From assembly GCA_000310025.1 (NCBI GenBank), contig FN649741.1:6543070-6607069 (forward strand): a stretch of DNA of 64,000 bases. Direction: 5' to 3'. Below are positions 11,501 to 23,947 of the stretch, piece after piece. Position numbers and translations under genes: made by a program. The first letter of the stretch is position 1; each line of letters begins with the position of its first letter. The notes under the pieces were generated by a model that was given only the letters and a program-made list of their open reading frames with translations, searched no databases and was not told the DNA's origin. The stretch is from Ectocarpus siliculosus. Its lineage: Eukaryota; Sar; Phaeophyceae; Ectocarpales; Ectocarpaceae.

Positions 11501-14500
11501 AGACGAGGGTGTGTCGTCGCTGCCCGGGATCATGAGTGTGTCTTGCCCGCTGGCGCCAAACATTCATGTCATGTACAGTACCACGACATGTTGTCGTCCA
11601 CTCGCAATCCCTATGCTATTGATGAAGGCCAATGTGTTTGTTGTGCCTGCCAACATCTGTTCCGCACGACGACAATCCTAGCTAACCTGCGCTGGTTCAG
11701 GCGGAAGTCCTCCTTTGCCCGTCTTAGCGCTCGGCTGGTTTCGCGACTCGGAGTCATTCCCTGACGGGAAAAATGAACAGTTTTCGTCGTCACTGTCCTC
11801 TCGGTGTGTCTCTTGATGATCGGTATTCCTGGGGGCGGGTGATTCATGCATGTCTCGATAATATCTCTGTGGGATTTCAAACAAGCCCTTTGCACCTCAT
11901 GATGGCAAAAATAAATATATTGTAGCCGTGGGTGAAAACATGACCGAATCCCGGTTGAGGCCCGACGTGAAACGTTCAACAGCCTATCGTAACCCGTCCC
12001 ACTCCAGTCAAAACAAAGCCCACACCTCAACCCAATAAGTAAGTTGATGAAGCTTACCGCCGACTGCGTGAGCTGAAAGTCTACGCCCGAGAGCGCGTTT
12101 GATAGGTTCAACAGGAGCTTCTCCATGTCCGTCTTCTCCTTCTCAATGCCGTCTCCTGCTCGCTTCAGTTGGGCTTCGAGACGAGCCACTTGCGTCGTTA
12201 AATCTTTCCTGGAAGAACGGGTGGGCAAGGGTGCGGCGCAATAACGGAGTATTTGTTGAAATGACGGAGGAACTGAAGCGAATATCGTAGGTGATTATCT
12301 TCTTTTCACAGCACACAATGAGCGGCCAAGCCTTTCGCTCGCTGTTTGCTCGCTCGTGCGTCGGGATGTCTACCCCAGGCTATGCCGGCTACGCTTTCGG
12401 CTTATTAGTTGACGTTATGTCTTCCACAAAATTTTATCTCTGTGACTCAACAATAGATGTATTCAGTGGAGGCAAGATCGTTGTTGGGCAGGGAAAAGCT
12501 CGAGTCTACAAGAAATCGTAAGAACATGGACATCAACATACCAGGAGCGTTTGATTCCCAAACTAAGAGCTAGTGGTCGGGTGAGGGGTGAAGGAACGAG
12601 AACGAGAGGTTGTTTTACCGTCCGATCTAGACTCTTGTACATCTGTTCATTTCCTGCTTGTCCAGGTGACGCGCACGATGGAAGGCGCATTCACGGACGC
12701 GTGGTTGATCGGTGCTGGAGATAGCGTATGGGACGACAGGTAGTGGTACACGTTGGCCGAAACGACGCTCTCGAGAGGTTTCGACAACAACGGGCATTGT
12801 TCCGGTCGGGACGCGCCACGTTCGACGATACCGGGCCCCCCTCAACCGATTCCCTCGACGTTGCACACTACTGTACTGTAGTACTGTACACCAATATTCA
12901 ACACCCCCATCCGGCTGTACATCTCGACTCTAGGGACGGACAGTCACAGTCGAAACAGAAACTTGGGATCAACTTGGCACTCTTCTTGGGGGCAACGCAT
13001 AGAGCTTTCGATCTGGTCCAGGGAAGGTATCGAGATAGGTGCTTCATTGATGCGGGGCTAGCCCGGTTTCGAGGTGTCGAGATAGGTGCTTGATGAAGAT
13101 CATGGGGGAATGCATCAATCTCGGAGTGCCCGCGTACCTAGCCTCGACTTCGAGCGCTGCGAGCTTGCTCCTGTTGGACTTGAGAGTCGCGAGCTGCAGT
13201 TGCGTAGACGCTAGCCCGTCGGACAGAACGCGAAGTCGCTCACGATAGCCGCGGTCAATCTTGTGCTTTTCTGCCGCTACCGCTGCCGGCCCTGTCGGCC
13301 CCGTCGTTGTACAATAGACGCGCCATAAAACAGAGGTCGGCATCGAGTGGACAAAGGGAAAATTTGGGAGGTTGACAGCCAACCATAACAAACACACGTT
13401 ATTCATGGTGTTCTCGGTATTCGTATGCTTGACACCCAACAAGAATTTCAGTTATCCTAGTATTCCGGACGGCGGTACGAGGAAGCATCATTCGCAAATG
13501 TCGCGCGACTGAAACAATACGAGGCGCGGGTGGAGGTAATGCCACAACAGTTGGTGTAGCTTAACAACACAGTTCGGTCCAACGCCACAATATTCCCTTA
13601 TGTTTCCCGTGGGTGATGCAAGCGGCGCAACCGCGGCCCTACCAGACAGGACCCCTCACCTCCCGTCCCCTGTTGGGCCTCGGCGGACTGCATCTCTCTA
13701 GAAAACTTTTCCTTTTCCATGCCAAAGCCCGTGGCTAGCTGTTGCGCTCTGACAGAAAGCGTTGCCTGTGTTTTCTCACGATCAACTTCTGCCTTCCTCA
13801 ACCGCCCGCTGCGCCTATCACAACCCACGCGAGCCGCGTGTGGTGAGGAAGCAGTGGGCATTAGGAGGGTGGACACAAGGGTAGCTTGATATGGCGCAAA
13901 CTATAGGTCCGCCTCGATCTCGGGTCTGCATAGATGAAAAGCGTCGACACCGAGACCTACCACGAGCGCGTTAGGTACTTCGATGAAGACTGAGAAATCG
14001 AGCGAACGACCGTGCGTGCTGCCTGCTGTAAATACATAGATGAACATGACCGCTGCTATTGTGTTTCACTCCTCGTCCTCTCTCCCGCTGGTAGCGCCCC
14101 CGCCCCCGTGTTCTTCAAAACAGCCTACAGAAGCGATCAGGTTGTTAGTCACTACAACGGGAGCTCACCGGCCGAGCTCAGCCTCCGCCACCGCCACTCT
14201 ACGATTCAAGATGTCGTATTCTCGGGAGACCGCTTCCATTCGAGCGGCAGTAGAGGTCTTCTCCCGCACATAGGCTTCCTTTTCAGATCGCAGCATTCTT
14301 AAGGCTTCCTGGAAATGGCATCGACAGCGCATGCTTGTTTTGAAGACGACCAGGTCTTGTGGATAGGGACAAGAACGCGTTTGGAGACGAAAGTGGGTGA
14401 CTGGGTCCAAAACGTTGGTCCTAAGAAGCAGACTCAGAGAGATCAACATTGGAAAGGAATCAGGTGCAGACCAGTGCGTTTTCGAGACTAATCTGCTACG

Positions 14501-16290
14501 CTTTCAAGGGTGGTGTTGCAGAAAGTTCTAAGACCGATCGATTAGTTTTTTGGCTAACCTGGGCGTACTGCCGCATGTACTCGTTCGAGGGTCGAGGAAA
14601 TACTAGCTCAAGGCACCAGGCGGTTCAAAGAACATTGATTGTACTTGAGGAAAACTGTAAGTTAGCGGTGTGAGCTATGTTGAAACTAGGCCTGATACAG
14701 GGTTCCTCTTCGTCGGCACCCGCCTTATTGCCAATGCTAAGCGCAAGTGGGCTCACAGCCAGCTCTCTCGACATGGAGGGAGCCATTAACTACAACAGGG
14801 TTGGAGGGAGAGAAAATGCTGCAAGTGCCGGCTGCACTCATCAGAGGAAAGGTACACACCACCATGTGAGTCTGAGTAGGTACGACGAGAGCAAGTGAGT
14901 ATGGATTCTGAGCGGTCCAGGGAAGAACCAACCTCGTGAATCAAGCGAGACGTCTTGACGTTGATCTACTCTACCATAGTTTGGATGGAGATTTGCCGAC
15001 ACGAATACCAAAGGGACGGGGAACTGTCCAGACAACAACATAGTCTATTACACGTAAAACGTTCTTCTCTGGACACGCGAAAAAGCTGCACACACACCTG
15101 ATACGCTGTTAACTACTTTGTACCATGTATCTCCATCAAGACGTTGATTCCAAGAAATAATCGTGGAATCGCCGCATCGCATTATTTCGTCGTGTTTATT
15201 ATTTCATGGTATTACACCTCTCAATTAACTTAGAGGGCCGCTGCGTGTTGCTACAGCAGCTGCTCCAAGGGAACCCTCGCCAGTGAACAATAGCAAGTCC
15301 TTGTTCTTTTTTTGGTCCCACAGCCACCGAACTGTAACTAAAGTGACCCCTTGAGTACTGCCAACTGCTTATGTTAGTCTATCCCTACTTGCAATACCGG
15401 CGTTGTTTCTCGTCCCACGCACAAGCTCTTTCTCTTACCCTTAGTTGGCTGGCCTCTGAACTATCCAAGCTAAGCTTTGTCTCGACCCGTACGATGGCAG
15501 CACTCAGCTCTCGCAGCCCTCGATCAACCGCTTCAGACTGTTGTTGCTGATGTTGATGATGCAGCATCGATTGACTGACAGTACTCCCGAAACGTTGCTG
15601 ATGTTGGCGTTGATTCCGGGGGTCTAACAACAACGTCCTAGTACGCAGCTCAGAGACAAGGCGGTCCATGAGAGACGATGATGGTCCAAGGGCCCTCTCT
15701 GCCAAATTCGAGCCTTGAGAGCCCCATGATCTAATCTTGCCAAAAATGTTGGGCTGTCTGCTGCGTTTGGAAGCTCCGGAGAATCTCTCGATGGGATCGG
15801 AAGGTAGCAACTCCAAGTGCGGAGGTGTTGGTTGTGATGCCGCTGCTGGTGGTGCTGTTGGCAATCGACTGGACGTGATCGTGGAAATGCGCTGCAGAAT
15901 ATTGGTAGAAGACGACTTTGCACGCTGGCCTGCCGTAAGCGCCTGGTTGTCCCTGGAGAATTCGGAGCCACCACTGGAGTCCGCCATTGCGCTTAGCCCC
16001 AAGCGGCACCACCGTGGCCGCAGGCAGCTGGTCCTGTAGGTGGTTCTGGCCGTAGGACTGATGACGTTGACCCGACACCATCGGTGAATATTTCTGTGGG
16101 AAACAAGGTTTACGCTCGATGATGCATCCGTCCTGGCCAAGAGAGAAGGGAATCGTGCCGCTGCCGCGTGCGCATCAGTGCTACGTAGACAAACGGCAGT
16201 GCTGAAAGCAGAGGTTTCGGTCCCAAAGAACTGCAACACGACCACCAACGCAACCCCGACACCGACGTTCGGCCGACAAGATGTCGCCAT
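8580..16290 (-). CDS. Coiled-coil protein with heterokont plastid-targeting presequence (multi-exon)
   Basis: I chose ATG 16290 because it starts a compact signal peptide (GVGVALVVVLQFFGTETSA) followed by F at the predicted +1 position and a Ser/Arg/Thr-rich transit-like stretch; the in-frame TTG upstream is not needed. Exon 1 is 15439-16290 (donor GTAAGA). Supported downstream exons are 14169-14308, 13660-~13816, 13138-~13285, 12058-12208, 11687-~11750, 11320-11392, 11044-11177, 10388-10478, 9885-10030, 9160-9256 and 8580-8687. Weaker candidates lie near 14690-14797, 14557-14610 and 12615-12655. Nearly all downstream exons are heptad-like and rich in Glu/Lys/Arg/Gln (EALRMLRSEKEAYVREK, LSEEERVAETNRLQEMIDAL), predicting a long coiled coil. 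No catalytic domain is visible. A structural or tethering role in the plastid is inference. Exon phases were not all reconciled, so the model is incomplete. Confidence 0.7.
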
Positions 16291-16443
16291 TTGGCCAACC
16301 GACCGGCTGGATATGCGGCTGTTGGTCAAACAACCACGGTTCGGTGGAGGTTTTAAAGCTGTGGGGCGACAAGCACCTGGACTTAGCTACCGCCGAGCGG
16401 CTCGATCATACAGAGGGTTTGAACGTTGCACATTAATTTCGAC

Positions 16444-16474
16444 GAGATTTGAGATTTGAGATTTGAGATTTGAG
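16444..16474. repeat. 7-bp tandem repeat (GAGATTT)x4
   Basis: Four perfect copies of GAGATTT lie about 150 bp upstream of the coiled-coil gene start codon. No function can be read from it. Confidence 0.9.
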
Positions 16475-18240
16475 GGTTTCCGTTTCGTTTTGACACATGC
16501 TTGCGGAACCTGCGGAAAACCAAAATGATCTTTGTACCAACTTGGTAGTAGTCCCGCCGCCGCGACGGACCAATCACAGTAGAGCTTCACGTACAGGTTC
16601 GGAAAGCTGACATAGTTGATGGCGCCGCAACAAGCACACGCAACGGACAAACGGACACCCCGCCGCGCTGCCGTACAGCACACGCCGCGCTGCACCACAG
16701 CGCACACCACAGGCACAAAACAAGAGAGAGGGGACAAGAAGGCAAACTTTCGCTGTTGCAACACAGCATACACAGACACGCCACAAACCGCACCACCGCA
16801 CCAGAGGACGAGCGGCGACTGCCTACACAGCGGTACATGCAACCCCCCCCCCCCACCGTGCCAGAAACGCTGGAGAGGGGACAAACACCGCGTCACACCC
16901 CACCGCACCAGAGAGTGAGCGATGGAGAGAGGGGGTACGCACAAAACACAGTCATATACATGTGCACGACAGCATATCTCCACTGTCGGGTGGCTGGTGT
17001 CCTTTCTCTGAACCTGCGATCTTTCGTGGAGAGGGCACAGCAGTCTGTTGTGTACCTTCTCCTTCTGTGTCAAGCCACCCCGAGGCAGAGAGATGATATG
17101 GGATGTGAACATTTGTTCCCAGACCACAGCAACAGGCGCAAGGACCAGAGCCGGGAGTCCTTCCCGTGCCGCTGCTGCAATCAACGGCTTCCAGCAGCAG
17201 CATTGATTGGATGGGTGTCAGGGTGGTCTACGGATATACGGATATACCATTGTGCGCCTACCGCATTTTACTAGGTAGATCTGTGCTCTGGCCGAAGAAG
17301 GTTATCTGCCGGCGCTGCTAGTTATCCCAGTGATGTTTGCCATCCCGTGGCAGTCTGCGCCAACACCTCATTGCACGCATAGCTCTACCAAGGGATAGAA
17401 CTGTTGCAACGCTAACACCCATTCCCATGCCGACCCCCTACACGAGCTAGGCTCTAAGCGACGGCGTCCAACGGGCAGCAAGCACCACCGAAGCGACAGT
17501 GTCGAAGAGACAAGGTCGAACAAGGGGATCGCCGCAGCCAAAAAACACGAACAACACGGGGAAGATGACCACCAGAATGTTTCGCCCCGCCCCGCCCTAC
17601 CGCCCCCGACCAGTGGACTATGTACACTCCCGCGGCAGCGGGAATATACGCACAGCACCGGCAACAGTAGAGGCTGTGAGGACGGCCCAAGCAACACTAC
17701 ACTATAGTGGACCTGCGAGGGCCAAAAGAATGCACACCAAAACCACTGACGTCGTCTAGGAGTGGCGGCAGTGACGGTGGCGGCGGTACCAGCAGGATGT
17801 CAACGCAGCGCCGATCCATGGACGAGATCGAGGCGGGGGTGAAGCACGAGATGCGGGAAAGTCCCGCAGATCTCTGGATCCCTTACGGTGACGGGGGGCA
17901 ATAACTCCTCTGGCGTCGCTATAATAGTCCGGTGGTGAGTACAAGAGTAGACTGGGCGTGGTAGCAGAGAAGGTTTTTGGAATGTAGGACTTGAAATCTT
18001 TTCCGCGGTACAATGCGGTGTATAGGTTTGCGCCGAAACTGCTCGACAACAGCACCAATACAATCGCCCGTCGGTGGTCGGCAGTACGTACGGTAGGTAC
18101 TTGACAGGTATCCGAACAAGTGGAGATTTGGGCCTAGTTTTCTGACTAACGGCAAAGTCCCTCGGGTGTTCATGCAAGGTGTCTGAACATCCTATATCTA
18201 GGAAGAAATCGAGTTTGTTCCTGTCCGCATTGTGGCGAGC

Positions 18241-18408
18241 GTGGGCAATCGAATGAGTGAAATACACAGGAACGTTGGGCGATAGTAGGAGACAAGTTTG
18301 CTACATGATCAGTTAGTTATGAATGCCAATCGGATGAGTGAAATACACACGAACTCTGGGCGGTAATAGGAAGAACTTTGTTACATGGTCGGTATGAATG
18401 CCTATCAA
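18241..18408. repeat. ~80-bp tandem duplication
   Basis: Two adjacent, slightly diverged copies share AATCG(A/G)ATGAGTGAAATACACA and, near the end, the TATGAATGCC boundary. The copies differ by several substitutions and a short indel. Confidence 0.8.
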
Positions 18409-18949
18409 CCTGCTGTGGCTACTAGCTTTCGCACTCGCCCAACATGTTCTCCTCTTGTTGTGTGTACGGCTGCAGCAGACCACAGCCGGCAGGTATGACA
18501 TAGGCTGACGAAGTGCTGACCGAAGCATCAACTGATGGTTGTGCTTCGCGCTTTGGAATGAAATCCATCGGCCGAAGGTCTGAGACACATCTGGCTGTTA
18601 TTCTACACCCACGAAGTTCCTTGTACAGGCAAGCGAAAAACATGCAAATTGTTTTGTTTTCGTGTGCGCGTAGTGTTACGCCTACGGGTTCCCGATTTCG
18701 AGACAACAACAGCCACATGTTGGAAACCAAAGTTGCAAGTGCCGCCCATTTTGATAGGATGATGGATACGTGTGGACAAGTGAAGATTTCTTGAAAATCG
18801 AGCTCAGTTGGTTGGTAGAATACTGCTTTCTACCGGCATTATCACTCAACTTTCTCCGTACAATACTTTTCCCGGAAGTATTCGGAAGAGTGTTGATTCA
18901 TCCCGTCTCGTATAGAATGTTGCATCTATCGACATGGATTTTCCTAAAC

Positions 18950-19490
18950 CATGCAAACACATGCACAATCCAAGCACATGCCACACACTCACTCCAAACA
19001 CATAGCATACACTCACTTCCAAACGCAGAACAAACATTCCTTTCAAACACACACTAAACGCGTACCACTATGCTCACCCCCAACACGAAAGACTCGCTCC
19101 AACCCCCGAACAAACCATCACTTCAGGCACATGCCAATAACTCACTCCAAGCACATGCCGGACACTTACTTCAACCGAACAACAAATACACGTACCACTT
19201 TACTCACTCCAAACACAAAACACTCCAAACACCAAACAACCGCTCACTTCAGACAAACACGATACAACCACTCCAACTCATACCCAACACTCACTTAAGC
19301 CAAGTAACAATACACTCACCTTCGAACACAGGTCACTCACTCCAAACACATTCCAATAACTCAGTTCAGACACGTTCCACACATCCGAACACTCCCGAAC
19401 ACCCAACCTCATACAATCTAAAAGGCTCACTGGAACACATATACGAAACACTCACTTCAACCAAATGACAACCACTCACACAATAAACCA
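18950..19490. repeat. Degenerate CA-rich minisatellite (CACTCACTCCAAACACA-type units)
   Basis: About 540 bp is built from variants of a 20-30 bp motif (CACTCACTCCAAACACATGCC and relatives) repeated more than 15 times with strong divergence. It is nearly free of G on the plus strand. The His/Thr-rich ORFs it produces are by-products of the repeat. Confidence 0.85.
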
Positions 19491-21489
19491 CAAGGCCGCC
19501 TGATTGTATCCATCAGGCCATTATGAGCTTTGGACGGTCGTCAGAACTCTTTCTTGTTCTTGGCTCGTTGTTCTGCCCATTATTTATCTTTCCCTCTGCC
19601 GTTCAAAGGGTACCTCCAGCTCTTCCCGCTGTCCCTTCCTCGCAACCTCGTGTGTATGTGCCAGCACCAGAATCGATACAGTTGTTTTTTCAATGTTGTC
19701 TTCAGATTCTCCAGCTTAAGGTGAAAAGTTGCGTATGGCAAGATTCCAAGAGTTTGTGGGGATACATTCCGCACTCTCGCCATCTTCCGTTATCATGATC
19801 ACCTTCGCGCGACCTGTCATCCAAAGCCGTGCGCAATGTTATGACAAATTCGATTCAACAATGTCAGTACCATCTCGTTTCGGTTGTTCACTCGTATCAC
19901 AATGTTGCCAACTTTTTAATTATCGTAAGTGCATGATTCCGTTTTTTAGTGAATGAAGTTTTGCAGTGCAGTCAGCTCTCTTGAAACTCTCAGCTGTTCT
20001 GGAAACAGCTCTAGATGAATAGAACCTAAGGGTGGGAAGCAAGAGTGAGCGTGCGTGCGACCCTTGACGGAGCCAGCTTTCCGGACGGTCCTCCCTCAAA
20101 CGTCGTTACAGGCAGTCGTCAGCTTTGATATACACCAACCCGACGTTCTGATTGGCCTAATGTAACCCGATGATATGTACTCCCTTCGGTCATTGGGTTT
20201 GCTCTTAGAACCTAGATCTGCCGTTGGCCCACTTCTCTACAAGGGCCTCGTCCAATGGACGTCGTCCTTGGTAACCGTCTCTACTCCTGGTTGATCAGTC
20301 GGTGCCGTAGTCAATTATACACTCAGCATTGTGCATGATGACCGATTTTCAAGCCTATCGCCTCGGGAACTTCTCTGAAAACCAGTTCTCATGTGAACAT
20401 ATAATATCCAATCAATGCACCCCCTCTACCAAACGCAAAGCATCCTGTCATCACAGCTTATCGTGCCTACTATCTCCTCTGCTACAGACTACTATCTTCC
20501 GGCTGGAGATAGTGCGCGCCTTGGGTGAACCGTCGGCAGCAGCAGTGAACACAGCCGGGACGCCTATCTCCGTCTGATATTGGCGCCATAGGTCTCTAGA
20601 CTGTACTGTAGTAAAAATATCTTGACAGGCGAATCCACGCAATCGTGAGGGCGAGGGATGAATAAGCCTTGAGAAGCCTTGATGCTGACAGCCGCCCAAA
20701 TCGAAGGGTGCACAACAGCAAAGGGGAGGCACGCCGTGAGGCATCTCGCTGTGTTCAGCCGCCACTATACCTTTTCATTTCATCTGCACTTCCACCCTCA
20801 TTTTCACATCAATTTCATTCACTCATATTCATGTTCATAAACGGTTTCAACAACCTCTGCTTCGCCACAAAACGACTGTGGCTGAAGTCGTTCAGTGGGG
20901 CAACTCGCAACAGGGTGATGTTGACACGTGGGTGGAAAATCGGTGCTGTCACGCGAACTGGGGATTTTCTCACCACCTGCCCAAACGATCGTGGAAAACG
21001 ATGGTTTCGTATGCACGCAAAATTTGACCTTGCGGTCGTGATGCAGGGATGACCTGAATGAATCCTTCACGCGATGAAGCCGGAGAACCCAATAACTGCG
21101 ACGTGCTCTTGCTCATGTATGACCCGGGCTGGTGCCCTCAATTGTACCGAAAGGCGTAAGGATATCCGCGTCCAGAGTACATGGGCATGACAAAACCTAA
21201 CCACTCTGAGAATTCGCATCTCAACTGTTGGCGTAGTCGGACACGGACGGACGTGTAGTGCTGCCAATCGATGCGGCAAGGTACGTGTCGTTTCACTTAC
21301 TGCCGACCGCGTAGTATACTGCAGAAGCTATTTTTAGAAAAGCACAGCAACCCAATCGTGAACACAAAGAACAAAGAATCGAGACATGATTAACAACTAT
21401 TTTCTCTTTTTGACATCACCATGAGAAAAGGCACGAAAAACACACCCATCAACAAGCTAAATTCAACAAGATAATGTCTATGGCGCACA

Positions 21490-21513
21490 AACGCTGCTGC
21501 TGCTGCTGCAGCT
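21490..21513. repeat. CTG triplet run
   Basis: A short (CTG)n/(CAG)n microsatellite in a gene-free stretch. Confidence 0.8.
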
Positions 21514-23947
21514 GGCGCTTTCCCCAGCAAAAACCTTCACTGCTCTTCCCTCTACAACCCGACCCACGACACACGTGTTGAGGTGCATGCACTCGACGGC
21601 TAGCTGTGAACGGGCTGGCTGGCACCAGGAGAGGGAAGCACCGCAAGCGCGGCAACAAACCAAGAATGAATGCAACGCGAAACCTACACACACCAGACAG
21701 GTACCTGTCCCTGTCGTGGGATTGATGTGGTTTGCGGCATGCATGGCGCTTTCAAAAACGTAATGCAGGATCTTTTTGGACCCGAATCGCCTACGGTACT
21801 CCCGGTGTGCCCTCCCGCAAACTAAAGGCGCAGAAAGCAGATGGCGAATGGGAGGATTTCCGACGTGCATTCCTCAACCAGCCTTCGTCATCTTCGCCTT
21901 CAAGAATGACGGCAAAACCTTGTCCACACTGAGAAGAAGGTGAAACTTCCAACAACTGCGGAAAATTCCCGTCGACAGTCAAACGCAGGCATCATGGCAG
22001 TCACCCGCCCTCTAGTAATCCCATGCTAAACCGACTTTTCCATGGCGCCCACGGTTAAACTGGCAGACACGCGCACGCTGAGGCCCCGGTGTTTTGATGG
22101 TGGCGTCTCACCCACGACATGAACAACGCCACATTCTACCGCCCGTGGCTCCCCGACCTATGGCTCCGCTGTCACAATAAAAGTATAAGTATCATGCACA
22201 TATTACTGGTGTCCTATTATAGCAATAAACCTGAACAAATACCGCCCCGAACACACTCACAGAGAGCTCTCTTCTGCAGCCTTCAGCGCCTTCTGGCAAA
22301 GCGGCGCCGATGCCGCCAAACCACGTGTCCCCACTGTTTCCCTGTCAGACACGACTTCTAACCTACCACGCAATAATTTTCCTAGGCTAACTCCTAGGCT
22401 AGGCAGGAAGAAACACACGCACAAAAACGTTGGGGCGGAAAAAGGCGCAACACAAAACCTAAATTACGCACAATATTTCCGTCAAAGAAACCCGCACACA
22501 TGCTTGGCGTATTCGTACCCCCGTGGATCGGGAAGATACACGTGCGTGCGTGCGACGGAATAATGTGCGGGGCCGCGTGTTTCGCGACCCCTGTGCCCTC
22601 CGCCCCCCCTCTACTATTCCTCTCTACTATAGCTGCCGCACCACCATGCAGCCTAAGAGGCTATTATTCCCTGTCCCATGGCCAAATTTGCTTAAGGTAC
22701 GCATCTTACTTCAGTACGATTTGAGTTTTACCACAGGATACGTCTGCTGCCAAAAACGACGCCCGTCAAAAAAAAGGAGGCACGAGAGAAGGAGGGTCTT
22801 ACAACCTCCACTCCCCCAAAACGCGACGCGGTTGATACCCGACAAACAAACAAATAAAACACCACTCGTACACACGCCTAAATGAACATGTACAAACACA
22901 CACAATCCGTGCCCGCTCGTGCATGTGTACGGTCTTTTGCACTTCATCAGCAACGCATTCTCCATGGGAAAGCGAATCCGCATGCCGCACAGATAGACAC
23001 GGTCGGCGGGGGTCGATTGAGGGGGGCACGCGCACAAAAAAAATCAGTACCAAGCGATGAATCGCTGAAAGAGGGAGTGGAGGTGCCACGCTCTGTCGCT
23101 GCTTGTGGTGAAAATATGAACAAGAGAATAATGCAACAACACGCTGCGTTGCTCCCGGCATCCTACAACACGTTTCAAAAACGTATTGCATATCCTAAGC
23201 GAAAAAAAAAGTATGTAGTTCAGTCCCGCTTTCTCCATGACTTCTCTCGTCTAACCGCCACGACGTGACCTTCGGGCCCAAAGTGAGACAGACGGATAGA
23301 TGGCAACATCGCCCTGCCCTTTCGCTGTATAAGGGGTCTCCACTACGGTTCATCGGCCACAACCTGTGGAAGCTGAAGAAAACGAGCAGCTGGGACGAGG
23401 TCGCCGACGATACCGTCACGGATAAAACCGGTGGCGATCCACGTCTCTGGGCAATAGATCGCCCGACCGGATCCATCTTCCCATACCACAAAAAACCTCC
23501 GACAGCTTAAACGGATACGTGCTTGGCCAAAAAACAGCCACAGAGTTTTTTTCACAGACGACCCCCGCCGTGCCACCCTACCCCCCCCGAACACGGACTC
23601 TGCTTACGCCGTCGCCCCCTCCTCCCCCGGAAGGAAAAACGCTACAACATCCAGGAAGGGGCCGTTGGTGTGCTGGCGGTAGGGCGGTCTCCGCCCGAAA
23701 CAAACATCGCGCAGGGCACTGCTGCAGCGGCAGATGGCAGCACTCGACCAACCTACAGCCGCTCCAAAAAAAACATAAAACACGATAAGCAGCTGCCCGC
23801 ACACACGGACGGCCGCCTAGGACACACCACCAAAAACCGCGTGAAAACTAAAACCCAACACAGATTCGAACCAACACGTAACACCCCGACCCCACATGCA
23901 AAAAAACAAGCACGATAAAAAAATCACCACCACTCTATCGCCTCCCC

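Larger units (their letters stand above)
16291..23947. other. Spacer between the coiled-coil gene and the TRP gene; no convincing gene
   Basis: Only short overlapping ORFs without motifs or splice structure occur in six frames. It contains a 7-bp array (16444-16472), a tandem duplication (18241-18408), a degenerate CA-rich array (18950-19490) and short CTG runs (21491-21512). The right end is the presumed 3' UTR of the TRP-type gene, which ends at 23948 on the minus strand. Confidence 0.55.

Noticed and set aside
16387-17184. 265-codon minus-strand ORF rich in Cys and Val
   Set aside because: It is the complement of CA-rich low-complexity DNA; no motif and no splice context.
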